64,000 nt of DNA, taken from the NCBI GenBank assembly GCA_964030475.1, contig CAXIPT010000001.1:19750516-19814515 (forward strand), in the 5' to 3' direction. Both the position numbers and the translations under genes were made by a program. The notes beneath the pieces were generated by a model. The model saw nothing but the letters and a program-made list of their open reading frames with translations, did not search any database and was not told the origin of the DNA. The first letter of the stretch is position 1; every line of letters starts with the position of its first letter. Positions 12,001 through 21,528 of the stretch are shown piece after piece. This DNA is from Tethya wilhelma. Taxonomy: Eukaryota > Porifera > Demospongiae > Tethyida > Tethyidae.

Positions 12001-13491
12001 AAGCAAAGTTGTGTTTGTGTGTACGTGTGTGTGTGTAAATATTGTTGAGCTGGCCAAATTACAAAGATGAGCAGTGCATGCCTGTGGCAGGTATTATTGT
12101 ACAGATGCCTGTGCTGACATCATGATATGTGCTGGCATGCATCTCGCAGTAAATATCAGTATAGTTCATACACAAGCAAGTAGCTATAGCCCAGCGAATG
12201 AATGCAGCGAGCCACACTCCTTGCATAACATAGGTACATACACTTTATTGTGCTTAAGATACTTGTCAGTTTTGGTTGACTTCTTAAAATTGTAATGTTA
12301 GAATCAGAAATGTATGATTATTGATAAAACTTAAAACTGATAAAATGTTGTATGTTAATTTGATTCCCTCTCATGCAGTTGTCAAAATGCAAGAGTTCTG
12401 AATCACTAGCAGCACCAACTTCTTTTTTTGATGATATTCTTGAGAAGATTAATGATCTTTTTGAGCTCAAAACAGATTGGGTAAAAGTTTGGCCAGTAAG
12501 TTGGCAAGCTGCAGTGGAAACTGCACCCTCTAGGATTCAAGTTCCCACCGATTTCAATGTTTCGAGATGTTCTGACAGCAAAAATGACAAAACACTTATA
12601 GATAACCTTCACAAAATGATTAAAGGGAATCTGGATGACTACCAGTTCAACAGTGCTTTCTGGTTGAACTTTTATTTCACTACTGTTCATTCATTAGAAA
12701 GAATACTAATGCCGAGTTCAAACAAATTTAGTAAGGAAGATAATGCACGCGATTCTTTATTTTCTCCACTTATTTACAAAATTGCACAGAACATGCCGAT
12801 CATAGAAAATAGGTTAAACTCGAAAACTTTCCTGCCATGTGTACATCCACAACAATTCATAAAGTATAGCAGTACATGTAAACTTGATTATTTGATCACG
12901 TTCACACCTGAAGACAAACTCCGAGGCACTTTCCTTTTGATTCCTATTGAAGTCAAAGGGAGCCTTACAGAAAATTATGAATCAGATGATGTGAAAGATA
13001 ACAGAGCATGGAATGAACATGCTTGTCAGCTAGCATCCTATATGATTAGGTTATCAACATTTAACGGGATAAAGGGTCATGTTTTGGTGGGGGTATTAAT
13101 GTACCCTGAAATGTACCATATTCTTTTGTCACCTTACATGTGGAAAGGAAACAAGCGATCTGTACCTATTGTTTATGTTTCACCAAATATTCGTTGGAGA
13201 TATACTACAAACCGTGCTGTTTGTACACTCGATCAAGCTGGATTATCAATTTTAAGTGTTTTACATTTGATTAATGGATCCAGGGTAGAATATCCTCCTT
13301 CACCGAATGCTAATAAATTGCTACAAAATACTCTTAAAAAGGTGACACGTCTTTGCTATGAAAAGCCTTTTACACAAGAAAAAATCGTTGATATTAGAAC
13401 TTATGAAGAACAAGTACCAGCACTTATAAAGAAGGTTGAGGAATTACAAGAAGAGATTGAACAGCTTAAACGAAAAAAAGAAGCATCATAA
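9009..13491 (+). CDS. PD-(D/E)XK nuclease-like protein 1
   Basis: Three exons, 9009-9034 (or the duplicate 7865-7890), 11893-11965 and 12379-13491, join in phase to about 403 residues. The core shows the RecB/Cas4-type PD-(D/E)XK signature: Asp in KLDYL (about residue 203), Glu and Lys in IEVK (224 and 226), then QLASY (250-254). Before it lie two blocks shared with the paralogue at 17059-18712, NSAFWLNFYF and ARDSLFSPLI. After it come a conserved VPIVYVSPNI block and a C-terminal coiled coil rich in Glu/Lys (about 375-400). Intron positions and phases are the same as in the paralogue. No signal peptide or membrane segment is visible. The function is not known; the motifs suggest nucleic-acid cleavage or binding. 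The first intron runs across two N joins, so its length is unreliable. Confidence 0.7.
9172..9550. mobile_element. Non-autonomous TIR element, CAGGGGCGGAT termini
   Basis: Starts CAGGGGCGGATCCAGG and ends with the complement (TCCGCCCCTG). The motif ACTAG lies on both sides (one base offset on the left) and may be the target duplication. The interior is non-coding and contains runs of C at the right end. It lies in the first intron of the nuclease-like gene. Confidence 0.75.
10370..10580 (+). repeat. GGTTCACC minisatellite
   Basis: About twelve to fourteen tandem units of 12-13 bp alternate between GGTTCACCAGATT and GGTTCACCATTTT types. Upstream (10215-10320) are related fragments with 'ggcgaacgccaaa' and 'ttcgccaaaac'. 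An open frame through the array has the repetitive composition of the unit and is not a gene. Confidence 0.7.
10786..11634. other. Short contig between two N joins, allele-like to flanks
   Basis: Holds a partial copy of the 680-886 element family (10971-11025), a fragment of the 961-1374 element (about 11095-11225), and ATGAAGGAACAATATTCAGC at about 11413 followed later by GATAGTAAGATGTGCTTG. These last two stretches are adjacent at about 8002-8044, so the contig looks like the other haplotype with an insertion of about 180 bp. No gene is seen. Confidence 0.5.
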
Positions 13492-13716
13492 ACATAACAT
13501 AAACATATTATGCATGCATGCACATGTATACATTTTCGGTTAGTGTACATGTTTTTATTGTAGTTATTATCATGATGGATGTGCTCTAAAACACTATGGC
13601 TAGAGTACAGGCTCCATAAACCATGCAGATATGGTGGTCATATAGAGCTATTCTAACAACAGGAAGGCATTCTTTTTGTCTCTGTTCAGAGAAGCAATCT
13701 AATTTTCTTCTGACGC

Positions 13717-13750
13717 GACGTCAGCACTATACTAACTAACGACCCTTACC
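13717..13750. promoter_or_regulatory. GACGTCAGC plus AACTAACGACCCTTACC promoter motif upstream of RTCA
   Basis: A CRE-like GACGTCAGC is followed by the 17-mer AACTAACGACCCTTACC at 13734-13750, about 65 bp before the RTCA start codon. Order, orientation and spacing resemble the SMIM7/nuclease promoter (7792-7830). Between 13492 and 13716 only AT-rich intergenic sequence is seen. Confidence 0.45.
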
Positions 13751-13814
13751 GAGTAACGTTGCACAAGCGTGTTGCAATCTGCAGACGGACTGAGTATAAC
13801 TTATACAAAAGATA

Positions 13815-14887
13815 ATGGCAAGTTCTGGTGACAGTAGGAGAAAGAAGCGAGCCTGGAGGAAACCTAGAGAGGCCATAGGACCTGGGGAAGAGACAGAGAG
13901 TGCAAGAAAGCAAGTGAAAATCAACAGAGAAGCTCTCAAAACAGCCCCTGCCCCTAATCCTAGTCATCCACTCATGGATGACTCATCCTCCAAGAAGGAA
14001 GCAAGTAAGAGCACGCCACAGAGCAAGTCACAGTCACCAATGGAAGCAAAGACTCATGAAAGATCCTCTGTTAAGAGTAACGGCAGTAGTAGCGCTAGCA
14101 ATGGTGGTGGTGGTGCTGCTGCTGCAAGGTTGGCTGCTGTTCAGCGAGAGACAAGTTTGCCAGTGGACATTGATGGATCCATGCTGGAAGGGGTAGGTTC
14201 ATTTGGGTTGGCCATGGGCTAGTATACCAGTTTAGCACATGGGTATTAATATATATGTTTCATTTAATATGAGCAACTGTACCAATATAATTATAGGAGA
14301 ATCACAGATTCGAAAAAAAAAAACAACAACAACAAAAAAACGTCATGTAAATGCATGGACTTTTATTGGAACATTTACGTTTAACCCTTTTATTTCTCAC
14401 TCCTCCTTTGAAACAGGGTGGTCAGATTCTTCGTAACTCCATGTCATTAAGCTGCTTATTGAAGCAGCCCATACACATACACAACATACGTGCTGGCAGA
14501 GACAAGCCTGGTCTTGCCGCTCAACATCTTACCGGCATTCAGTTAGTGTCTAACTTATGTGGGGGCTCTTTAATTGGAGATTCTGTGAGGTCAATGGATG
14601 TAACCTTTGAACCTAAGGAGATACAAGGTGGAGACTTCACAGCAGATACAAAAACTGCTGGGTAAGAAACTACTATAATTGTGGTAACCATGGTAACAAG
14701 TATTAGGTGCATACCTCATACCCATCTTTACCACACATGTACCATCATTACCCATAGGAGTGTGTGCCTGTTGTTACAAGTAGCTCTACCATGTCTTCTC
14801 TTTGCTCCTAAACCGTCGAAGCTTGTCCTCAAAGGTGGCACGAACGCTGATTTTGCCCCTCCCATTGATTATACCATGAAGGTAAAT

Positions 14888-14919
<32 letters not shown>

Positions 14920-15024
14920 GCTTCTAACAAAACATTCGAAAAACTCTTACATTTACACACACANNNNNNNNNNNNNNNNNNNNNNNNNNNNNNNNNNNNN
15001 NNNNNNNNNNNNNNNNNNNNNNNN

Positions 15025-15096
<72 letters not shown>

Positions 15097-15326
15097 GTGA
15101 CACACACACACACACACACTACAACAGGTATTTCTTCCCATTGCAATGAAATTTGGTGTCTCTTTTGACTGTCATGTGAAGAGGCGTGGCTTCTATCCTA
15201 AAGGTCAAGGAGAAGTGATCATCAACACATCTCCCATCGCTCACCTCACACCAGTTGACCTCACTGACCCCGGACAGCTGGTGGGAGTGAAGATACATGC
15301 GTTTGTAGCAGGAAATGTTCCACCCA

Positions 15327-15370
<44 letters not shown>

Positions 15371-16696
15371 GTGTGTGTGTATGTGTGTGTGCGTGTGAAG
15401 AATTTGCATTTCATTTGTTAGAGCCTCGATCGTTTTAATGCTAAACATAATATTGGTGTTGGGAATACGTTTATTTCTTCAATTAAAGTACAATTGTCAT
15501 TAACTTAAATCAGCATAAAATCCATTTTTGAACGACAACTTTTACTGACTTGTGTCTTGATTCACTAGACTTCAGCCCAAATGGTGCAAGCTGCTACGAA
15601 GCTCATTGAGCATCGTCTTCCAGATGTGCCCATCGAGGTGAACCAGGTGGAGGAGACAGCTGCTACTGCTTATGGCAACAGCTCAGGAATCATGTGAGCC
15701 ATAGCATCATCATGAGTGCATGAGAGATATGGTCCTTCAAACTACACAATGTAAAATCAATGAGTGTGCTGAAGCTCTCTCCAGAGGTGTTTTATATTGC
15801 TCGTGTTTAAGGGAGGTGTCTTTTCTTGTTTATTTATATATCTAGTGCAGTAGCTGAAACTTCTACTGGATGTCGATTTGGAGGGTCTGCTAATGGACGG
15901 AGAAGTATGAAATTCATGAACCTGTAACCTAGATTGGGAAGTTTTTCAGCATTAAAAAATTTTCACCACGCATGCGAGTGGCAAAAATTAAATGCGTGAA
16001 AATTTAAAACGTATGGTGATGTTTACCGAATTGGTCGAAGTGGCGAAAATTTAACACGCAAAAATTAAACAAGTGAAAATTTATAGCAGCGAAAATTTTC
16101 TTATCTATACGGTATATAAACTTTTCTCTCTACAATCACACACGCATTTTATCAAACTAACACTTCCGAATCATTTGTTGTATACCAACAGGTGTGTCTG
16201 CTGACAAGACAGGCAGAATGGCTGCTGAAGAGTTGGTAAACAGTGTCAAGGCAGGAGGCTGTGTGGATGAGCACCTCCAAGACCAGTTGGTCATCCTGAT
16301 GGCGCTAGCAAAGGGTAGATCTGTCCTTCGAACTGGGCCAGTTTCTCTTCACACACAGACTGCAATACACATTGCTAAAACACTGGCCAAGGTAAACAGT
16401 TATCCCCAGTCAGTGTTAGCTATATCTAGAGGGAGTTTAAGAGACTTATATGTCTCCATGGTTAGGCCATTTTTCTTTGTACAACTTCATCTAATTTTAT
16501 TTCTATATGTACATAACTAGAGGGCTCTCCCAAATTTTTCCGTGTATAGATACTCTAGCTGCATTTGAATGACATTACATTTTGTGTATGAATGTAGGCA
16601 AAGTTCAAAGTGAGGAAACTGGAAGGCAAACAAAATGTGAATTTGATTGAGTGTGAAGGTGTTGGATTGGAAAACAGGTTCTTGGCATGTCAGTAA
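13815..16696 (+). CDS. RTCA: RNA 3'-terminal phosphate cyclase
   Basis: Converts RNA 3'-phosphate ends to 2',3'-cyclic phosphate with ATP; the family acts in RNA processing and repair in the nucleus. Eight phase-consistent exons: 13815-14192, 14417-14661, 14758-14881, 15128-15328, 15569-15693, 15846-15904, 16192-16391 and 16598-16696 (476 residues). Family landmarks are [63 protein letters not shown] and [12 protein letters not shown], whose first His corresponds to the adenylated nucleotidyl-His of RtcA. This makes an active cyclase (RTCA) likelier than the RCL1 branch. About 115 N-terminal residues, low complexity and rich in Ser, Lys, Gly and Ala, precede the catalytic fold; the human protein lacks them. 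The 61-bp gap lies in intron 3, and the exon 4 donor is the start of a (GT)n tract. Shares a promoter motif with the SMIM7/nuclease locus. Confidence 0.9.
14964..15024. other. 61-bp N gap inside a (CA)n/(CT)n intron
   Basis: The run of N separates a (CA)n stretch from (CT)n (15025-15093) and (CA)n (15101-15119), which lead into the RTCA exon 4 acceptor at 15126-15127. The gap size is probably nominal. Confidence 0.95.
15329..15397 (+). repeat. (GT)n tract that supplies a 5' splice site
   Basis: The RTCA exon 4 ends ...CCCAAG at 15328 and the intron begins directly with more than 20 GT units, so the donor GTGTGT belongs to the microsatellite and several alternative donor registers exist. Confidence 0.8.
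15925..16114. mobile_element. MITE of the TACCGTATAG family in RTCA intron 6
   Basis: The right end reads CTATACGGTA. The left end is clearer in the reversed haplotype copy (about 28940-29135), where it reads TACCGTAGATCGGGAA. The interior repeats CGTGAAAATTTA-like motifs in both orientations. Related copies lie at 46565, 50809, 54216 and 62494. Confidence 0.65.
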
Positions 16697-17058
16697 CACT
16701 TATCTTGAAGTATAGACTGTAGAGATAAACTTAGTACACTGCCCTTGTATGCATGCACGTCATTGTCAAAAAATGTATAATATGCACCATGATTGTATTT
16801 TATGTATGTATAAATTCATTCATTTGAGCTATATTCATTGCATACCAAAGTGACATTTATACTCCTGAGTTATTATAGCATTGATCACATATCGTATGAT
16901 CACGTACACAAACATGCATGAACCATCGCCTTCATTGCATGCATGGTGTGGGTTGTGTCGATTCACTCGATTGCAATGTACGTACTGTAAACAATTATAG
17001 CTATAGCCTATTTTTCCTGACAGTGAGTTTTGTAGCTACATAACTCTGAATTGAAACA

Positions 17059-18712
17059 ATGCTGACTCTGAGGAAGACCTCAATGTGAGTTTAGGGCCTT
17101 TTGGCCATGTGTAAAATGAATGGTTTGATTGTCATCATAATTAATTTTATTATTGTCACACTTATATACAGATTATCAGTTGGAGTTTGTTCATTTTATC
17201 AAAGCAACTTTGTACCTGTGTTAGTGTGTCATGGAAACACTGTGAATAAACTGGTATAACAGTAATCATATAATTGTACTTATAGAATCTGATATACTTT
17301 CTGTCAGGTTGATTGGCTGACTTCTTAGCATTAACTGAACAAAGATTGAATATGGATTCAGAAATGATTATTTGATAATAAGACAGAATAAACTTTAACA
17401 ATAATTATTGCTATTATTTTCAACAATTAATATTTCTTGTTCCTCTCAGTTCTCAAAATACAGGAGTTCACAAGCAGCACCAACTGAATCCATGGCAAAC
17501 AACAGCACCAGTCCTTTTAACCGTGTTCTCCAAAACATAGACAACCTCTTCTTGGGAGGATCACAAGTGTGGGCAAAAGTCTGGCCAGTAAGGTCTGAAG
17601 CTGCACACACCTCACCATCAAGCATTCCGGTTCCTAAAGTCACCAGCAACAGCAGCACCAACAAAGGCCGTACGAAAAAATTTTCGCAGGGCAGGGGGAG
17701 ACCACCCAAAGTCATTTCCAAACCAGTTTTCGATATTTCTGAATGCAACACCAGCAGTGACGAAATCCTTACAGGCCTACGCGACTCTATAAAACAAAGT
17801 TTTACAAAATACAAGCACAACAGTGCCTTCTGGATGAATTTCTATTTCACAGCTGTCCATTCATTACAAAGTACACTTTTGTCGACTCCAAACCAATTGA
17901 ATGAAGGAAGTGCACGCGATTCCCTTTTTTCACCACTGATCCACAAGATTGTACAACAGATACCCATGATAGGAGATGAGCAAAACTATAAAACATTCAA
18001 GCCACGAGTACATTCGGAACAGCCGATAACCTTTAAAACAACGTGCAAAATTGATTATTTGGTCACATTCACACCTGATCATGATGAAAGCAGCAATAGC
18101 ACTTTGTTTTTCATTCCATTTGAGGTCAAACCAAGGCTTGATCTGAAAAGAGTGATAAAAAATACATGGACCAAACATGTTTATCAGCTGGCATCGTATA
18201 TGAACAAGTTGTCAACATTTAAGGGAATTAACGGTCGCACATTGGTGGGAGTACTGCTCTATCCCGAAACATATCACCTACTGTTTTCACCTTACGTATG
18301 GGCTGGCACAGGAGATGAAGAATTAGATAAGAAAGCTGTGCCCATCGTTTATGTTTCTCCAAACATTCCTTGGAGACTTGATACAGCTCCACGTGGTGTA
18401 CTTGATCAAGCTGGGTTATTGATTTTGAGTCTTTTGCATTTGATCAAAGCAGACAGGCAAGAGTATCCTCCTCAAAGGGATCTTTCTGATGAATTGCCAC
18501 AAGATACTTTAAAAGAGGTTACACGTCTTCTCTATGAGAAGCCCTTTGAACAAGACAAACTTGATGTCAGAGACTCCAAAGATCAAATAAGTTATGAAGA
18601 CATTCTGCAAATGGATATTAAAAGAAAGAAGGAAATCAAGAGACTTGAAAAGGAAGTCGAGGACTTAAAAAGAAAGTTAACAAATCAGTTAAATATTAAT
18701 GCTGAAGTCTAG
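17059..18712 (+). CDS. PD-(D/E)XK nuclease-like protein 2, with AT-hook
   Basis: Exons 17059-17084, 17172-17253 and 17450-18712 join to about 456 residues. It is paralogous to the gene ending at 13491: same intron phases, the same MLTLRKT start, NSAFWMNFYFTAVHSL, ARDSLFSPLI and VPIVYVSPNI blocks. Nuclease-type residues are Asp in KIDYL (about 238), Glu and Lys in FEVK (261 and 263) and QLASY (282-286). Unlike paralogue 1 it has an insert at about residues 105-125 with the AT-hook core GRGRPPK (117-123), which would bind the minor groove of AT-rich DNA. A C-terminal Lys/Glu coiled coil follows (about 415-450). Role unknown. The pair flanks RTCA, but nothing shows a shared pathway. It converges on the arrestin gene, 174 bp away. 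Confidence 0.72.
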
Positions 18713-18886
18713 TCATTGAATAACTAATAGCATGAATACATAATCACGATATTGTACTTTTTTGTTTGGATTAATAGTGTTTCTAGTAGGATAACAATAA
18801 TTATGATAATAATAAATTTATTATACTGCCAGTGCATGGGTATAATAATTAATATGATACGCATGCGATTGTGAATTAAAAAAATT

Positions 18887-20992
18887 TTATGGATGTGAAA
18901 CACCCATTAGAGTAAGATACTTGACAGCCTCATCATAGGAAGGCGGAGCATCCGATGAGAGTGTTCTAGATGCACTCGGATTATTCTTGTCACCATCGTT
19001 GAGAGCCTCAACAGGAGTTGAAAGTGGACCGACAGATCTTGATGGAGTACTGTCCACAGAAGAGATTTGCCGTCTAGATGGATGCTGCTGGCTGTGTGAT
19101 ACATCGAGAGAATGTAATGTGTTTGATTCCAATGAGTCCAAACTAGACTGAGGAGGCACTCCACTTGCTGACAGCAAAGGAAGAGGAAGTTCAGGACCTG
19201 GTGCTGATGGTGTGTATGAAGCATCCTGTCGACCTTCAGGGTTCATTAGTCTCTCTGACTCAGCCTCAGACTGAATGGGGTCTGGTTCAGAAATCAAAGG
19301 CACCTGTGATGTGTTTACATCTTCAACAAATTCAAACGTCACAGGAATGGTCATGTAGACATCTCCATGATCTTGAGTAGTGTTCAACTCTTGCATGCTA
19401 AATTTCAGGAAATATTTTGCATCCGAATTTCTCAAGTCAGTGGTAATGAAACTTTCAGGGATGCTCAGTTTCTCACTCCACATTATCGTTTGCCCAGGAT
19501 ATACAGTATCGCTGAATATAGCATCAAGTTCACTTGTAACTCTAGGCATGGACAATGAAGGTTCGAATGCATTTAGTCTTCTATGAGGACTGTTATAGCA
19601 GACGTTAGCTCTACAAGATGGAGGTGTTGGTGTTGGTGCATTTTTGACGATAGATGCCATCAACATTACTTCAGTTCGAGCATAGTTTGTGATTTTCACA
19701 CAGAGTGGAAGTTGTTCGCTCAAAGTAAACTCAGTTCTCTGTGGCATGTCCAAACACAGCATCACTTTACCTGATTTACATGTTAATGAATCGACTTTGT
19801 TTCTATTCTTGTAGCAGCTGGGTATCGAGAAACTTAACTCTGTCAAAGACAGCCTAGATTGGTCCACTGTGGATGCTGTGGGTTCATCTAATAGTGTAGG
19901 AGAAGATGATTCAGTTCTTTCGTTCGACTCCAACAGTGTTCTAAGCTGATCGGTATTGAGTCTTGTAAATGTTATAGGAAATGATGTAGATACTGCATGC
20001 ATGCTCGTGCTAATAGTGTTCCCTACCCAATTTACTAGGCTGAGTTTTAAGTGCAGTAGGAACCGCAAGCTGATGATATTGCAGTGTTCAACAGAGCACT
20101 CAATTATTCTTGGAATCACCATCCCTAGGTTTGCAACAGTCGTTTGTCCGATATGAATCAAGTCACTTGAGCATGTTGCAATCTCTTTGGGTACTTTTCT
20201 AGTAAGCACTGCACCATGCGGTCCATCAAAAATGTACACTTCATCCCTAGTGATGGATGCCGTCAATATGATTCTACTGTTGGTCCTGTTCTCAATGTAT
20301 ACTCTCAGTGGAAGCTCTTCGCACACGTCAAATCCAGAGATCTGATCCATATCTAGTGCAAGGGTTACAACCCCAAACTCGAAATTGTTAAAAATTTTCA
20401 CTCGTTGCTTGTTCTTGTACGACTCTGGAAGAGACAAGTCCATTATCAATCGCTCTTCCTGTTGTTCTTCTTCTTGTTGATCTGAATTACCACATGCTAG
20501 GCGAACAGGGATGGGTACACTGACACAGTGACTTTGCGATTTTGGTGTACCACTGCTTGGATGAATCTGGGCGTGCAAGAGGTAGCGTATCCATCCATTT
20601 TGTCCTTCAAACGATAAAGGTATGTTTCGAGAGAGAGTGAAATGAAATGGAAAAGCTGTCACTCCACTTGGAAACAATCCATCTGGAGTGGAGTCCTTTT
20701 CCCACAGCGTGAGAGAGCCGGAAGAAAAGTACATCTCAGAGTTTTTGAGGTAGGTGCAGTGACAGCCCCCTTTTCCACTGTGGTGGTGCCACTTGCCATG
20801 ATGTCGAGAAGATTCCAGTCCATCGGTCCAGTGTGTTTCAGCCCCGCCAGTGAATTCTACCGTGATGCTATCGTACTTCATCGTGTTGCTCGTCTCTACG
20901 ATAACCTTGCCGGACACCGCCGAGCCAGGAGAGTGGAGGACGGGGGACGCGGAGCTTGGAGTATCGAGTAGTATGTTTAGTGCTTCTGACAT
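18887..20992 (-). CDS. Arrestin-domain-containing protein with duplicated C-type arrestin domain
   Basis: Single-exon frame of 701 residues. The N-terminal part (about 1-165) fits the arrestin N fold of alpha-arrestins (start MSEALNILLDT, then a strand pattern with YDSITVEFTGGAE). Two regions, about 185-350 and 385-565, are related to one another (SYKNKQRVKIF / CYKNRNKVDSL, then PLRVYIENRTNSRI / PLCVKITNYARTEV), so the second arrestin module seems to have been duplicated. The tail is Ser/Pro-rich and ends with PPSYDEAV (683-690), a PPxY site of the kind that binds NEDD4-family WW domains. By analogy it would be a ubiquitin-ligase adaptor for membrane cargo. Lack of introns, while neighbours have many, may point to a retro-copy origin. 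A CRE lies about 150 bp upstream. Confidence 0.8.
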   Translation of the reverse strand: MSEALNILLDTPSSASPVLHSPGSAVSGKVIVETSNTMKYDSITVEFTGGAETHWTDGLESSRHHGKWHHHSGKGGCHCTYLKNSEMYFSSGSLTLWEKDSTPDGLFPSGVTAFPFHFTLSRNIPLSFEGQNGWIRYLLHAQIHPSSGTPKSQSHCVSVPIPVRLACGNSDQQEEEQQEERLIMDLSLPESYKNKQRVKIFNNFEFGVVTLALDMDQISGFDVCEELPLRVYIENRTNSRIILTASITRDEVYIFDGPHGAVLTRKVPKEIATCSSDLIHIGQTTVANLGMVIPRIIECSVEHCNIISLRFLLHLKLSLVNWVGNTISTSMHAVSTSFPITFTRLNTDQLRTLLESNERTESSSPTLLDEPTASTVDQSRLSLTELSFSIPSCYKNRNKVDSLTCKSGKVMLCLDMPQRTEFTLSEQLPLCVKITNYARTEVMLMASIVKNAPTPTPPSCRANVCYNSPHRRLNAFEPSLSMPRVTSELDAIFSDTVYPGQTIMWSEKLSIPESFITTDLRNSDAKYFLKFSMQELNTTQDHGDVYMTIPVTFEFVEDVNTSQVPLISEPDPIQSEAESERLMNPEGRQDASYTPSAPGPELPLPLLSASGVPPQSSLDSLESNTLHSLDVSHSQQHPSRRQISSVDSTPSRSVGPLSTPVEALNDGDKNNPSASRTLSSDAPPSYDEAVKYLTLMGVSHP

Positions 20993-21141
20993 AATCTTTT
21001 CAATTGCTACAGATAAAAGTTGATGATTTTCTTGCCCATAGTAGCCGTGTAAAATGTTTTATAGCCACTGCATACATGCACTCCGCTGTACTGTACTCTG
21101 AACCGCGCCGCGCGTACCAACCGATATACCGGAAATGTCGA

Positions 21142-21149
21142 TGACGTCA
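21142..21149. promoter_or_regulatory. CRE palindrome TGACGTCA upstream of the arrestin gene
   Basis: A perfect 8-base CREB/ATF site lies 150 bp upstream of the start codon at 20992. Binding is inferred. The rest of 20993-21528 is intergenic and nothing else is seen there. Confidence 0.4.
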
Positions 21150-21528
21150 TTATCAACACAATTATTATTATGAGTTTAGAGTGCAAGAGCATTCTAGTCT
21201 AGTGTAAGTACAAGAGTTCATTTATAAACATGTAGCAGATAGAACCCTTTCCAGATGAACTGCTATAACAAAATGTCATGCCAAATTAAGACAGATAGAA
21301 GATTACAAGAGTTGAATATGGGTCTAGCACCTGCAAATAAGAAGCTCCAAGGCACATAATGACGTTTTCAACAGGTATAACTAGGTACATAACAGGTTCA
21401 GAGTGTAGTTCAGTAATACTTGTGCCCGGGTCATGCACATCACATGGTGTATTTGAACATTTTTTCTCATTGTTATCAAGACAATAAATAACACAGTGAG
21501 TATTATTAAACAATAACATTAGTAACAA

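Noticed and set aside
13736..13967. Minus-strand frames opposite the RTCA first exon
   Set aside because: They are shadows of RTCA exon 1, without introns, start context or family resemblance.
14829..15146. Long Arg-Glu, Ser-Leu and Thr-His frames around the N gap
   Set aside because: They translate (CT)n and (CA)n microsatellites. The same applies to similar frames near 26186-26730, 27069-27400 and 63042-63305.
9009..18712. Crinkler-type N-terminal header on the nuclease-like proteins
   Set aside because: The MLTLRKT start and following residues do not show the ubiquitin-like header or LxLFLAK-type motif, so only the nuclease-like core is claimed.
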